This document shows, piece by piece, positions 8,397-15,796 of a stretch of DNA of 25,937 nucleotides (its first letter is position 1; each line of letters starts with the position of its first letter). A program made the position numbers and the translations under genes. The DNA comes from Casp-actino8 sp046091365 (GTDB taxonomy: Bacteria > Actinomycetota > Acidimicrobiia > Acidimicrobiales > Ilumatobacteraceae), in NCBI GenBank assembly GCA_046091365.1, contig JBJTBM010000072.1, positions 1 to 25,937 of the forward strand, given 5' to 3'. Under the pieces are notes generated by a model. The model was not told the DNA's origin, made no database searches, and saw nothing but the letters and a program-made list of their open reading frames with translations.

Positions 8397-9359
8397 GTGA
8401 ACAGTGCGCGAACCTCCACGACCGCTTCCGGGCCCGCCCTGAAGGTCGGTTTCTTCGGTCCGTTCGGCACCTTCACTGAGCAGGCGGTTCGCTCGCAGGC
8501 CGATTTGGGCCGAGGTGAGCTGGTGGCGTTCCGAACGGTTCCCGATGTTCTGGACGCGGTGGCTTCCGGTGACGTGGAGTTCGGCGTCGTGCCTATCGAG
8601 AACTCCATCGAGGGATCCGTCAACTTCACCCAGGACGCGTTGTCGTTCGATTACGACCTGCTGATCCAACGCGAGATCGTCATGAACATCGAGCACTGTC
8701 TGCTCGCCCTGCCGGGCACGACGTTGCACGACGTCACGACGGTGATGTCGATCCCGGTGGCGACGGCACAGTGCCATCGGTACTTGCGCGAGAATCTTCC
8801 CGACGCCGAGGTGCGCGCCGCGAACAGCACGGCCGAGGCGGCACGCTCGGTGGGTCACGAGAAGTTGGTCGGGGTCGCCGCCATCGCCCCGTGCAACGCC
8901 GCGAGTCTGTACGGGCTCGCGGTCGTGGCCTCCAACATCGAGGACCACTCGGGGAATCAGACCCGCTTCGTGGTGGTCGGTCGCTCGGGAATCCCCGCAC
9001 CCACCGGACACGACGTGACCGGCATCGTGGTGTACCAGCGCGCTGACGAACCGGGCAGCCTCATCTCGATCCTGCAGGAGTTCGCCGCGCGTCGCGTGAA
9101 CATCACCAACCTGTTGTCACGACCCACCAAGGACGGTGGGCTGGGTGACTATTGCTTCGTCATGTACCTCGACGGTCACATCGCCGACGAGTTGGTGGCC
9201 GACGCGTTGCGGGCCTTGCACGCCAAGCAGGGTGGCGTGAAGTTCCTCGGCTCGTATCCGGCCGCCGGCGAACACGCCCACTCCGCGCGCGAGCACGCCG
9301 ACGCTCGTTGGCAGCAGGCCGATGACTGGGTGGATCGTCTGCGGGATTCGATCCGCTGA
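8397..9359 (+). CDS. pheA: Prephenate dehydratase
   Basis: With GTG at 8397 this gives 320 aa. It converts prephenate to phenylpyruvate in phenylalanine synthesis. The catalytic domain opens with KVGFFGPFGTFTEQA (about 16-30) and contains VVPIENSIEGSVN (about 64-76) and the catalytic TRF motif at 189-191 (GNQTRFVVVG). A regulatory ACT domain follows (about 205-280, DEPGSLISILQEFAARRVNIT). In the effector loop the usual ESRP reads LSRP, which may change phenylalanine feedback. The C-terminal tail is charged. No clear ribosome site precedes the start; TTG at 8388 or 8367 in the same frame is possible. It is divergent from larB. Confidence 0.9.
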   Translation: MNSARTSTTASGPALKVGFFGPFGTFTEQAVRSQADLGRGELVAFRTVPDVLDAVASGDVEFGVVPIENSIEGSVNFTQDALSFDYDLLIQREIVMNIEHCLLALPGTTLHDVTTVMSIPVATAQCHRYLRENLPDAEVRAANSTAEAARSVGHEKLVGVAAIAPCNAASLYGLAVVASNIEDHSGNQTRFVVVGRSGIPAPTGHDVTGIVVYQRADEPGSLISILQEFAARRVNITNLLSRPTKDGGLGDYCFVMYLDGHIADELVADALRALHAKQGGVKFLGSYPAAGEHAHSAREHADARWQQADDWVDRLRDSIR

Positions 9360-9392
9360 GAGTGGTCTCGTCGCGCATCTAGTGTGCGGGGC

Positions 9393-10274
9393 ATGGGAGA
9401 GAACATCGAAGTCGCCGTGGTGACGGGCGCCAACTCGGGAATCGGTCGCGCCACCGCCATTCATCTGGCCCGCAACGGGTACACCGTGTTCGGAACCGCC
9501 CGTGGTCTGGAGAAAGCCAAGAAGGCCGACTCGATGGCCGCCGAAGCGGGCGTTCAGTTGCAGTGGGTCGAGATGGACGTGGCCGACGACGCCAGCACCA
9601 GCGCGGGGTTGGCCGAGGTTTTCGAACGGGCCGGCCGAATCGACGTGTTGGTCAACAACGCCGGTGTGGGCGGCAATGCGGTGGTGGAGGAGTGCCCGCC
9701 GTCGTTGTACCACGAGGTGATGAACGTGAACCTGTACGGCGTGGTGCGGTGCGTGCAGGCCGTGTTGCCACACATGCGTGAACGCCGGTCGGGCACGATC
9801 ATCAACATCTCGTCGGTGGTGGGTCGGTTCGCCGCGTTGGCGCAGGCGCCGTACGTGGCGTCGAAGTGGGCGTTGGAAGCGATGTCGGAGGGACTGGCCC
9901 AGGAGGTGGCGCCGTTCGGCATTCGCGTGGCCATGGTGGAACCGGGCATCACCAAGTCGGCGATCTTCGCCAAGAACATCGACGCGCCGAATTCGAGCGG
10001 TGCCTACGAAGCGCACTATCGCCGCATGTTCCAGTTCTACGCGGCGGGCATGGCCCAGGCCACCGATCCATTCGAGGTCGGTGCGGTGGTGTTGAACGCC
10101 ATCCGCACCACCGAACCGCGCCTGCGGTATCCGGTGTCGTGGGGCGGTCCCGAGTTGTTGGGCAATCGCCCTCTCGTGAGCGACGCCGAGTGGGTGGCGC
10201 TCGGTGCCATCGAGAGCGACGCCGATTACATGGCCGAGTTCGAGCGGTTGTTCGGCGTCCGAATCGCCACCTGA
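9393..10274 (+). CDS. SDR family NAD(P)-dependent oxidoreductase
   Basis: This 293-aa protein is a classical short-chain dehydrogenase/reductase. The cofactor motif TGANSGIG is at 11-18, NNAG at 88-91, the catalytic Ser in INISSVVG near 140, and YVASK (Y154, K158) completes the active site. The C-terminal about 50 residues extend beyond the usual 250 aa, as in 11-beta-HSD/retinol-type SDRs. The ATG at 9393 is preferred over the in-frame GTG at 9384. The gene stands between pheA and a tRNA-Ser with no obvious partner, so the substrate is unknown. Confidence 0.9.
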   Translation: MGENIEVAVVTGANSGIGRATAIHLARNGYTVFGTARGLEKAKKADSMAAEAGVQLQWVEMDVADDASTSAGLAEVFERAGRIDVLVNNAGVGGNAVVEECPPSLYHEVMNVNLYGVVRCVQAVLPHMRERRSGTIINISSVVGRFAALAQAPYVASKWALEAMSEGLAQEVAPFGIRVAMVEPGITKSAIFAKNIDAPNSSGAYEAHYRRMFQFYAAGMAQATDPFEVGAVVLNAIRTTEPRLRYPVSWGGPELLGNRPLVSDAEWVALGAIESDADYMAEFERLFGVRIAT

Positions 10275-10308
10275 CGTGGTCCGACTCGCGCTCGCTAACC
10301 TCGAGGAC

Positions 10309-10395
10309 GGAACGGTGGCAGAGCGGACAAATGCAGCCGCCTTGAAAGCGGCCGGCTCACAAGGCCCGGGGGTTCGAATCCCTCCCGTTCCGCCA
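10309..10395 (+). tRNA. tRNA-Ser(TGA)
   Basis: The acceptor stem GGAACGG pairs with CCGTTCC at the 3' end and is followed by G and an encoded CCA. The anticodon stem GCCGC/GCGGC encloses the loop CTTGAAA, giving anticodon TGA. A long variable arm, as expected for class II serine tRNAs, precedes a TTCGAAT T-loop. A TAACCT box at 10296-10301 is a plausible -10 element. Confidence 0.95.
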
Positions 10396-10439
10396 GTGCA
10401 AGATGTGGTGTAAATCGAGAGCGAACAACAGGGGGGATC

Positions 10440-10847
10440 ATGGCCACGACCGTGGGTCAGTACTGCATCAATGTCACCGATTTGGAGCGATCGGAGTGGT
10501 TCTACACCGAAATCATCGGGCTGAAGGTCCAGTCCCGCACCCAGATTCCGGGAGTGGACGAAATCGTGTTGGCCGCCGACGTGGGCGGTGGTCGCCTGCA
10601 GTTGGCCAAGCACCTGGAGCGCAGCGGAGCGATCGAGCACGGCACGGCGTTGTGGAAGATCTACATGAACGTGGACGATTGTCAGGACGTGCACGACCGG
10701 GCCGTGGCGGCCGGTTTCACCTCGACCATGGCGCCGGCGCGACTCGACCGTTGGCCGGTGACGGTGGCATTCGTCCTCGACCCCGATGGATACTCGGTGG
10801 AGCTGTTGCAGCGCCACGAAGGGGCCGTGGTCAACGGAGCGCAGTGA
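10440..10847 (+). CDS. VOC (glyoxalase/dioxygenase fold) family protein
   Basis: This 135-aa protein has two beta-alpha-beta-beta-beta modules of the vicinal oxygen chelate fold. The N-terminal TDLERSEWFYTEIIGLKV is the usual first helix, and the C-terminal FVLDPDGYSVELLQ carries the conserved glutamate. The first metal position, usually His in glyoxalase I, is Gln7 here (VGQYCINV), so it may not be a canonical lactoylglutathione lyase. A strong AGGGGGGAT site lies just before the ATG. It sits alone between two tRNA-Ser genes. Family call only. Confidence 0.82.
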   Translation: MATTVGQYCINVTDLERSEWFYTEIIGLKVQSRTQIPGVDEIVLAADVGGGRLQLAKHLERSGAIEHGTALWKIYMNVDDCQDVHDRAVAAGFTSTMAPARLDRWPVTVAFVLDPDGYSVELLQRHEGAVVNGAQ

Positions 10848-10877
10848 GGCGGGTGCCTGTACACTCGCTCTCTCATT

Positions 10878-10971
10878 GGAGAGGTGCCGGAGCACGGTTG
10901 AACGGGACGTCCTGCTAAGACGTTGACCGCCTAAAAGCGGTCCGTGGGTTCAAATCCCACCCTCTCCGCCA
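10878..10971 (+). tRNA. tRNA-Ser(GCT)
   Basis: The acceptor stem GGAGAGG pairs with CCTCTCC, followed by G and encoded CCA. The anticodon stem ACGTC/GACGT encloses CTGCTAA, giving anticodon GCT. The variable arm is long (GACCGC..GCGGTC), which marks a class II tRNA, and the T-loop is TTCAAAT. A TACACT box at 10860-10865 fits a -10 element 12 nt upstream. Confidence 0.95.
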
Positions 10972-11170
10972 GTCGAGATCACTGCCCCGTACCTTTGCGC
11001 CAGCGGTGCGAAGTCTGTGGACGAAGAATGTGGCATCGCCGTGTGCTGGTGGTTCGTCGCTGGCCCCTGTGGACAATGTCGTCGCGTCCCCCGACGTTCA
11101 CCGGGGCGCTGTTGTAATCCACCATGTCGACGACCACACTTGACTGGGCATCGTCGGACTCCTGGACGCG

Positions 11171-12286
11171 ATGTGCAACGACATGAGCACCTACAACAGC
11201 TCCTCATGGCCGAACCAGTATCCCACTGGTCGTGGCGGTCCGAACCGGGGTCCTCGTCGAGGACCGTCGGGAATCGCCCCTATCCGCAACCTTCTGGCCC
11301 GTCGATTGGGGGCCATGGTGCTCGCCGGAGCCATCGTGGCGCCGCTGGTGTGGGCGGCGCGCGGTGACCGCACTCCGGTGTCGACGTCGGAATCCGGAGG
11401 TGCCGCGGCTCTCGTCGAGTTCGACGCGGCGGCCGACACCCAACCCGTGGCCGCGACCACCACGGTGGTGGTGATCCAAGCGCAGACGATCACTGCTCCG
11501 ACGACTGCCGCGCCGACGACTGCCGCGCCGACGACGGCGGCTCCGACGACGGCCGCCGCGGTCGTGGTGTGTGCGACGAAGTACGTGGTTCAAGCGGGTG
11601 ACTCGTGGTACGGGCTCGAGGCCAAGACCGGCGTGAAAGCGAGCACGATCGCCGGCACCAACAACACCACCATTCGCTCCGCGTTGATGGTGGGTGACGA
11701 GATCTGCCTGCCGCCCGGGGCGGTGGTCCCTTCCGCCGATGCACCGCCAACCACCGCCACGTCGCTGTGTGGTGATTCGTACACGGTGCAAGCGGGCGAC
11801 TCATGGAGCCGGATCGCCGCCAAGGCGGGCGTGAAGTCGACCGAGTTGGCCATCGCCAACGGCAAGAACCTGCGCTCGACCTTGTTGCCCGGACAAGTGA
11901 TCTGCCTTCCGGCGGGTGCGTCGATCGCCGTCGCCCCAGCGACCACCGCACCCGGTGTTCCGTCGGCGAAGGTCACGACACGTCAGTACTCGCGTGCCGA
12001 GCTCGAACAGATCGTCCGCGATGCGTGGCCCGACGAGCTCGAGGCGGACGCCTTCTTCGTGGTCCAACGCGAGAGCAACTGGAACAACCTGAGTCAGAAC
12101 TCGTGTTGTCTCGGCATTTTCCAGTTGAACTGGAACTCCCACAAGAAGTGGATGGCGAACTACGGGGTGACCGACCGCAGTCAGTTGCTCGATCCCGTGG
12201 TCAACGCCCGACTGGCGTTGGTGACCTGGCAGCGGTCGGGGGGTTGGCGTCCATGGTGCACCGCAAGTTGGTGCCCGGTCTCCTGA
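11171..12286 (+). CDS. Secreted/anchored LysM protein with transglycosylase-like domain
   Basis: This encodes 371 aa. A short cytoplasmic Gly/Arg/Pro-rich N-terminus leads to one hydrophobic helix (about 45-64, LGAMVLAGAIVAPLVWAA). A Thr/Ala/Pro linker with four 5-residue repeats follows (about 109-128). Two LysM peptidoglycan-binding modules come next (about 137-181 and 203-246, each with YxVQAGDSW and ending ICLP). The C-terminus (about 275-365) looks like a lysozyme-fold transglycosylase: the catalytic Glu is probably E301 in RESNWNN, followed by LGIFQLNW and NARLALVTWQ. The expected role is cell-wall cleavage or remodelling outside the membrane. ATG at 11183 is an alternative start; neither has a strong ribosome site. 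Confidence 0.85.
   Translation: MCNDMSTYNSSSWPNQYPTGRGGPNRGPRRGPSGIAPIRNLLARRLGAMVLAGAIVAPLVWAARGDRTPVSTSESGGAAALVEFDAAADTQPVAATTTVVVIQAQTITAPTTAAPTTAAPTTAAPTTAAAVVVCATKYVVQAGDSWYGLEAKTGVKASTIAGTNNTTIRSALMVGDEICLPPGAVVPSADAPPTTATSLCGDSYTVQAGDSWSRIAAKAGVKSTELAIANGKNLRSTLLPGQVICLPAGASIAVAPATTAPGVPSAKVTTRQYSRAELEQIVRDAWPDELEADAFFVVQRESNWNNLSQNSCCLGIFQLNWNSHKKWMANYGVTDRSQLLDPVVNARLALVTWQRSGGWRPWCTASWCPVS
11495..11554 (+). repeat. Four 15-nt tandem repeats encoding the APTTA linker
   Basis: Four consecutive 15-nt units read as Ala-Pro-Thr-Thr-Ala in the linker between the membrane anchor and the first LysM module. Units differ only at synonymous third positions. Such a linker lets the wall-binding part extend from the membrane, and slippage could change its length. 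Confidence 0.85.
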
Positions 12287-12299
12287 GCGGGGGTCGAGG

Positions 12300-12327
12300 T
12301 TGGCGCGACGGTGGAGCCCCGTAGACT
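12300..12327 (+). promoter_or_regulatory. Putative promoter of tRNA-Arg(ACG)
   Basis: TTGGCG (12300-12305) and TAGACT (12322-12327) are spaced 16 nt apart and end 9 nt before the tRNA 5' end. This resembles a sigma-70-type -35/-10 pair. Judged by eye only. Confidence 0.4.
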
Positions 12328-12336
12328 AAGAGCGTT

Positions 12337-12412
12337 GCGCTCGTAGCTCAATGGATAGAGCATTTGACTACGGATCAAAAGGTTAGGGGTTCGAGTCCCT
12401 TCGAGCGCGCCA
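12337..12412 (+). tRNA. tRNA-Arg(ACG)
   Basis: This is a 76-nt cloverleaf with acceptor stem GCGCTCG/CGAGCGC, then G and encoded CCA. D-stem GCTC/GAGC and anticodon stem TTTGA/TCAAA are perfect. The loop CTACGGA gives anticodon ACG, and the T-loop is canonical TTCGAGT. Its 3' half recurs at 13797-13840, and the whole gene with flanks (12333-12424) recurs with three base changes at 17556-17647. That makes this the probable original integration target and the left border of the accessory segment. Confidence 0.95.
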
Positions 12413-12523
12413 GAGTGTTTCCCCAGCAAGCAGCCAGTACACGTCGCTGAGCGTCTGCTTCCTCGGTCATGCTCAGGTGCCTTCTCAGGTGCTAATCGCG
12501 ACTGGAGTTGTGTTCGACCTCCA

Positions 12524-12891
12524 GAGGTTACTGAACCTGGATTGGCGTCCTGCCCCGACGGCAGACCCCCGGTCTAGTTGGACACCTTGGAGGTTACTGA
12601 ACCTGGATTGGCGTCCTGCCCCGTCGGTGGAGATGTATTGGTGCCATTGGCCCATGGAGGTTACTGAACCTGGATTGGCGTCCTGCCCCGACACCTTGTG
12701 GCCGAGCACGTCGAGCGCGTCGAGAGGTTACTGAACCTGGATTGGCGTCCTGCCCCGACCGAGTGTTGGCGCGATGTCGCTGACGCTCTGAGGTTACTGA
12801 ACCTGGATTGGCGTCCTGCCCCGACACCAGCAACTAGCGAAGCGTGGCAAGACGAGAGGTTACTGAACCTGGATTGGCGTCCTGCCCCGAC
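12524..12891 (-). CRISPR. Orphan CRISPR-like array, six 36-nt repeats and five spacers
   Basis: Repeats lie at 12524-12559, 12590-12625, 12657-12692, 12724-12759, 12790-12825 and 12856-12891. All are identical except one base in the second (position 35, A to T). The five spacers are 30, 31, 31, 30 and 30 nt and unrelated to one another. On the plus strand each repeat starts GAGGTTACTG and ends TGCCCCGAC. Read on the minus strand, the repeat ends in a hairpin (AGGTT, loop CAGT, AACCT) plus one C before the spacer, the layout of tracrRNA-free type V crRNAs. The strand is assigned on that basis only. No cas gene is in the window. The array lies between a tRNA-Arg and a VOC gene whose transcript points at it. 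Short frames crossing it encode a repeated LLNLDWRPAP peptide and are not genes. Confidence 0.88.
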
Positions 12892-12987
12892 ATTCGTGCG
12901 TCGCTCTTCAATGACCATGGGATTGAACTTTCCTTAGTACAGATTGGGGCCTTCTGGCAGTCGACTGAGATCGGTGCGCGCTGGGAT

Positions 12988-13422
12988 CTACTCGGGTGGC
13001 TCCGGTCTCGACCTCAGCGTGGGATCTACTGTGCTCATGATCCCCACGGTGTTGCCGTCCGGGTCCTCCACGAGCGCATACCTGGCGCCCCAGAACGCGT
13101 CGTACGGAGACTGCTGCCCTTCGTAGCCAGCCGCAACGAGCCGCTCGTAGATCATGTCGACGGTGGCCCTTTGATCCACCCTGAATCCGAGCACAGCACC
13201 GTGTCGTGCCTTGTCCCAACCGTGGTTCCATTTGCTAGCGAACTGTCCGCTGTCGAGATCGAGGTCGACACCGCCTGGGAGTTCGGCAGCACGATGGTGA
13301 ACATCCCACGGCGCGGGCGCATCTTCGATCTCGATTCCCAGAAGGCGGTAGAAGGTGACCATCGCAGTCATGTCGCGCACGACGAGGTTCACTTGGTCAA
13401 GAATCGGTCGATCATCCACCAT
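12988..13422 (-). CDS. VOC family protein (glyoxalase/bleomycin resistance type)
   Basis: This 144-aa single-domain VOC protein begins MVDDRPILDQVNLVVRDM, typical for the family. It continues with an MVTFYRLLGI helix, and the C-terminal LVEDPDGNTVGIMS carries the DPDGN turn. The ATG at 13422 is preferred because a strong GGAGGGGG site lies directly upstream, although the frame is open further. It lies inside the tRNA-bounded segment and is transcribed towards the CRISPR-like array, 96 nt from its last repeat, so read-through into the array is possible. The substrate is unknown; resistance or catabolic roles occur in the family. Confidence 0.82.
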   Translation of the reverse strand: MVDDRPILDQVNLVVRDMTAMVTFYRLLGIEIEDAPAPWDVHHRAAELPGGVDLDLDSGQFASKWNHGWDKARHGAVLGFRVDQRATVDMIYERLVAAGYEGQQSPYDAFWGARYALVEDPDGNTVGIMSTVDPTLRSRPEPPE

Positions 13423-13796
13423 CGTCCCCCTCCGGACAGCAAAAGCACAGATTGCCCGGTATGTGCGCTCTCCGCAAGCGGTTCGAGAGCACGATTGCGT
13501 CCACCAGCTCTTCCGCTTTGAGGTGGCGGGATCACCCGGATATTGCTTGTTCTGCTCTCCTGTCGTCGCCAGCATCAGCCGTCGCGTCGTCTCGGGCTCG
13601 TGCGCGAAAGTGTTGGGCGTGGTCGATGACGCTGACAGGGTTTGACTTTCTCCTGGCATGTCTTGGCCCTAGGTGTCCTTCAGGTGCCATGTCCGTGGAA
13701 CAACCTGACACAAGAGTGGAATCGGAGGTCGTCCTAAGTCGGTAGGGTGCTGGTATGACGCATTCCCACGTAGGTGGGGACCGTCTGGTGCGGAAC
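13423..13796. other. Non-coding stretch between VOC gene and tRNA 3'-half repeat
   Basis: No convincing gene is visible in these about 370 nt on either strand. A frame reading leftward through the tRNA fragment contains a GALEGTRTPNLLIR peptide, a known artefact of translating the antisense of tRNA genes. A small inverted repeat (CCCAC..GTGGG) lies near 13766-13780. Confidence 0.6.
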
Positions 13797-13840
13797 CTAC
13801 GGATCAAAAGGTTCGGGGTTCGAGTCCCTTCGAGCGCGCC
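13797..13840 (+). repeat. 44-nt copy of tRNA-Arg(ACG) 3' half (attachment-site-like)
   Basis: The segment matches the tRNA-Arg gene from the anticodon loop (CTACGGATCAAAAGGTT) through the T-arm and acceptor 3' strand to the first C of CCA, with a single mismatch in the variable region. There is no matching 5' half, so it is not a tRNA gene. Duplicated tRNA 3' ends are the standard scar of tyrosine-recombinase integration and would be an att site for the 12413-13796 segment. The acyltransferase gene ends 14 nt beyond it. Confidence 0.8.
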
Positions 13841-13854
13841 GGAGTTACCGACAC

Positions 13855-15795
13855 TCAGGATCGCAACAACGGGGTGAGCTTCTCGCCGATCCAAGGCGCG
13901 AGAGCCTCCACTCCATCTGGTCCGAGGTGAGTTCCGTCGACGGTCAAGTCGAGATTGACGTCGAGCCATGCTCCGAGATCAATGACTGTCGCCTCGGCGC
14001 GGTTTGCCTCTCGTTGTATCAACCCGTTCAGCACGTCGATCGACTCACCCGGGATGTCCAGTGGTCCAAAAGGATCGACGTGACCCGCGGTCGTGTACAC
14101 AATGTGAGTCGATGGACTGTGTTCTCGAATCCGCGTGGTGAGCGACGACAATCGAGTGAAGGCCCACTCCTCACACCGACCACTGCCGTCGCCGAGTTGG
14201 CACCACCCATCGTCCCCGAGGGGATCGATCTCCCATGCCAGTGCGTATCCGCCCACCACGACGACCATCATCGGATCGACCGCCTCGAGCCAGGCTGGTA
14301 GATACTCGTTCCACCATTGATCACACCCGGGTTCTTCTCCCAGTTCTCGAATCTTCACCGCACCACCCATGGTCGATGTCTTGATTCGGACGTCGCCACC
14401 GAACGGGCACCCGACCATGTGCACTCCATGCGTGACATAACCCTCGGGTCGTAAGGCGACGTTCACCGCACTGTGGGTCACCCAGGCCGTCGAGTCGCCG
14501 ATCACCAGAACCGAACCTTCTCCCGCATCGATCGGACGCCTGCGGTCCACTGAGGTATCGGAATCGGACGCCTCGTTCTCGGCCGTCGTATCCAACGCCT
14601 GGTTCGTGGGTGGGGGAGGTGACGGGGCGATTGCCATCACTTGGGTGTCGGTTCGAGTCGCCGTGACAACGGATGGAACCATGATGACGACCAACGCCGA
14701 GAGCGCAAGAACGAAACGCCGGTCGGCGCGGATCCATCGGCCGATGCGTAGCGGTTCTTCCAGGAGACGAAACATCCCTCCTGCTCCAACGATCGTCGCT
14801 ATCACCGCCAGGGCCATTGCCCACTCGGGTAGATGCTCGGTCCCGAGACGAAAGGCCATCAACTCGATGATCGGCAAGTGGAGCAAATAGATCCCGTAGG
14901 ACCGACGTCCGAGCCACGCGGGCACCGACAACGAAAAACCCCGGGCGAGCAGGCTGTTCGGATAACGCCACAGCATTGCGATCACGGCAGCGGTCGGGGG
15001 GGTGGCCAACGTGATCCCCCAACGAATCCCCCCGACGGTGTCGCCCGCGGCCACGACCCACGGCGGCGTGGCGATCGCCATCAGAATCAAAAGCGTGATC
15101 GAAGCCTGTCGATCGGAGAACCGACGATGGGGGAACGAATGACTCCAACAAGCAGCGGCGATCCCCAAGCCGATCTCGCCGAGTCGAGTCCAGGTGCTCA
15201 GGTACAAAGTCGACGCATCGTCGATCGTCCACAGACACGCCCATGAGAAACCGACGAGTCCGAGCGAAGTGAGTCCGAGCATCTTGGCCATCGACCACGA
15301 GCGTTCGAACCACCGTCGCACCGCAACCAACACGACGACGATGAGCGGGAACACCACGTACACCTGCTCCTCGAAGGACAGCGACCAGAAATGATGCGTG
15401 AGACTCGGTGAGAAGGCGTCCCAGTAGCCGCCACCATGTAGCTGTTCCCAGTTCGCCCCCCAGGCGAGGGCCGACAACACGTCTCCCCGCAGAGCCGACC
15501 GACCGGGCCAGTCGAGGAGAACAGCAACAACGACCGTCGCGGCGAGTACCAACATCGAGGCTGGCAGTAGCCGCCGAAGGCGCCGAATCCAGAACTTTTT
15601 CAGGCCGAACCGACCGGTCGAGTCAAACTCGACGAGCGCAAGACTCGTGACGAGAAAGGCAGAGAGGGTGAAGAACATTCCGATGGCGAGCCAGAGCCCC
15701 CGGTCGGATCCGACGATGCCGAGGTGGACAACGATCGGGCAGGCCAGGGCGATTCCGCGAATTCCGTCGAGCGAAGCCGAGCGTTTCGTGTTCAT
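13855..15795 (-). CDS. Membrane acyltransferase (OafA/OatA type) with C-terminal SGNH hydrolase domain
   Basis: This 646-aa protein opens with SASLDGIRGIALACPIVVHLG, the conserved first motif of acyltransferase-3 proteins. About ten transmembrane helices fill residues 1-400. The HHFWSLSFEEQVYVVFP loop (about 135-150) is a further hallmark. An acidic linker follows, then an SGNH esterase-like domain with VLVIGDSTAW (block I nucleophile, about 430-440) and DGTH near 620-623 (catalytic Asp/His). This layout is that of OatA-like enzymes, which move acyl groups across the membrane onto peptidoglycan or polysaccharide sugars. The gene starts 1 nt after the stop of the alpha/beta hydrolase gene, so they form a leftward pair. 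It is enclosed by tRNA-Arg repeats and likely accessory. Confidence 0.88.
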   Translation of the reverse strand: MNTKRSASLDGIRGIALACPIVVHLGIVGSDRGLWLAIGMFFTLSAFLVTSLALVEFDSTGRFGLKKFWIRRLRRLLPASMLVLAATVVVAVLLDWPGRSALRGDVLSALAWGANWEQLHGGGYWDAFSPSLTHHFWSLSFEEQVYVVFPLIVVVLVAVRRWFERSWSMAKMLGLTSLGLVGFSWACLWTIDDASTLYLSTWTRLGEIGLGIAAACWSHSFPHRRFSDRQASITLLILMAIATPPWVVAAGDTVGGIRWGITLATPPTAAVIAMLWRYPNSLLARGFSLSVPAWLGRRSYGIYLLHLPIIELMAFRLGTEHLPEWAMALAVIATIVGAGGMFRLLEEPLRIGRWIRADRRFVLALSALVVIMVPSVVTATRTDTQVMAIAPSPPPPTNQALDTTAENEASDSDTSVDRRRPIDAGEGSVLVIGDSTAWVTHSAVNVALRPEGYVTHGVHMVGCPFGGDVRIKTSTMGGAVKIRELGEEPGCDQWWNEYLPAWLEAVDPMMVVVVGGYALAWEIDPLGDDGWCQLGDGSGRCEEWAFTRLSSLTTRIREHSPSTHIVYTTAGHVDPFGPLDIPGESIDVLNGLIQREANRAEATVIDLGAWLDVNLDLTVDGTHLGPDGVEALAPWIGEKLTPLLRS

Positions 15796-15796
15796 C

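Noticed and set aside
9117..10895. Long leftward frame across the SDR, tRNA-Ser and VOC genes
   Set aside because: It is antisense to three well-supported genes and has no recognisable domain.
11021..11076. DnaA-box-like TGTGGACAA and a near match upstream, suggesting an origin
   Set aside because: Only one perfect box and one near match, no AT-rich stretch and no dnaA or dnaN nearby.
12181..12429. Leftward frame over the tRNA-Arg with a GALEGTRTPNLLIRSQ peptide (similar ones at 13532-13969 and 16969-17601)
   Set aside because: This peptide arises from translating the antisense of tRNA genes and is a known false annotation.
12477..12937. Short frames through the array encoding repeated LLNLDWRPAP or GAGRQSRFSN peptides
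   Set aside because: They are translations of the 36-nt repeat in different frames; spacing of 66-67 nt does not keep one frame throughout, and no start site supports them.
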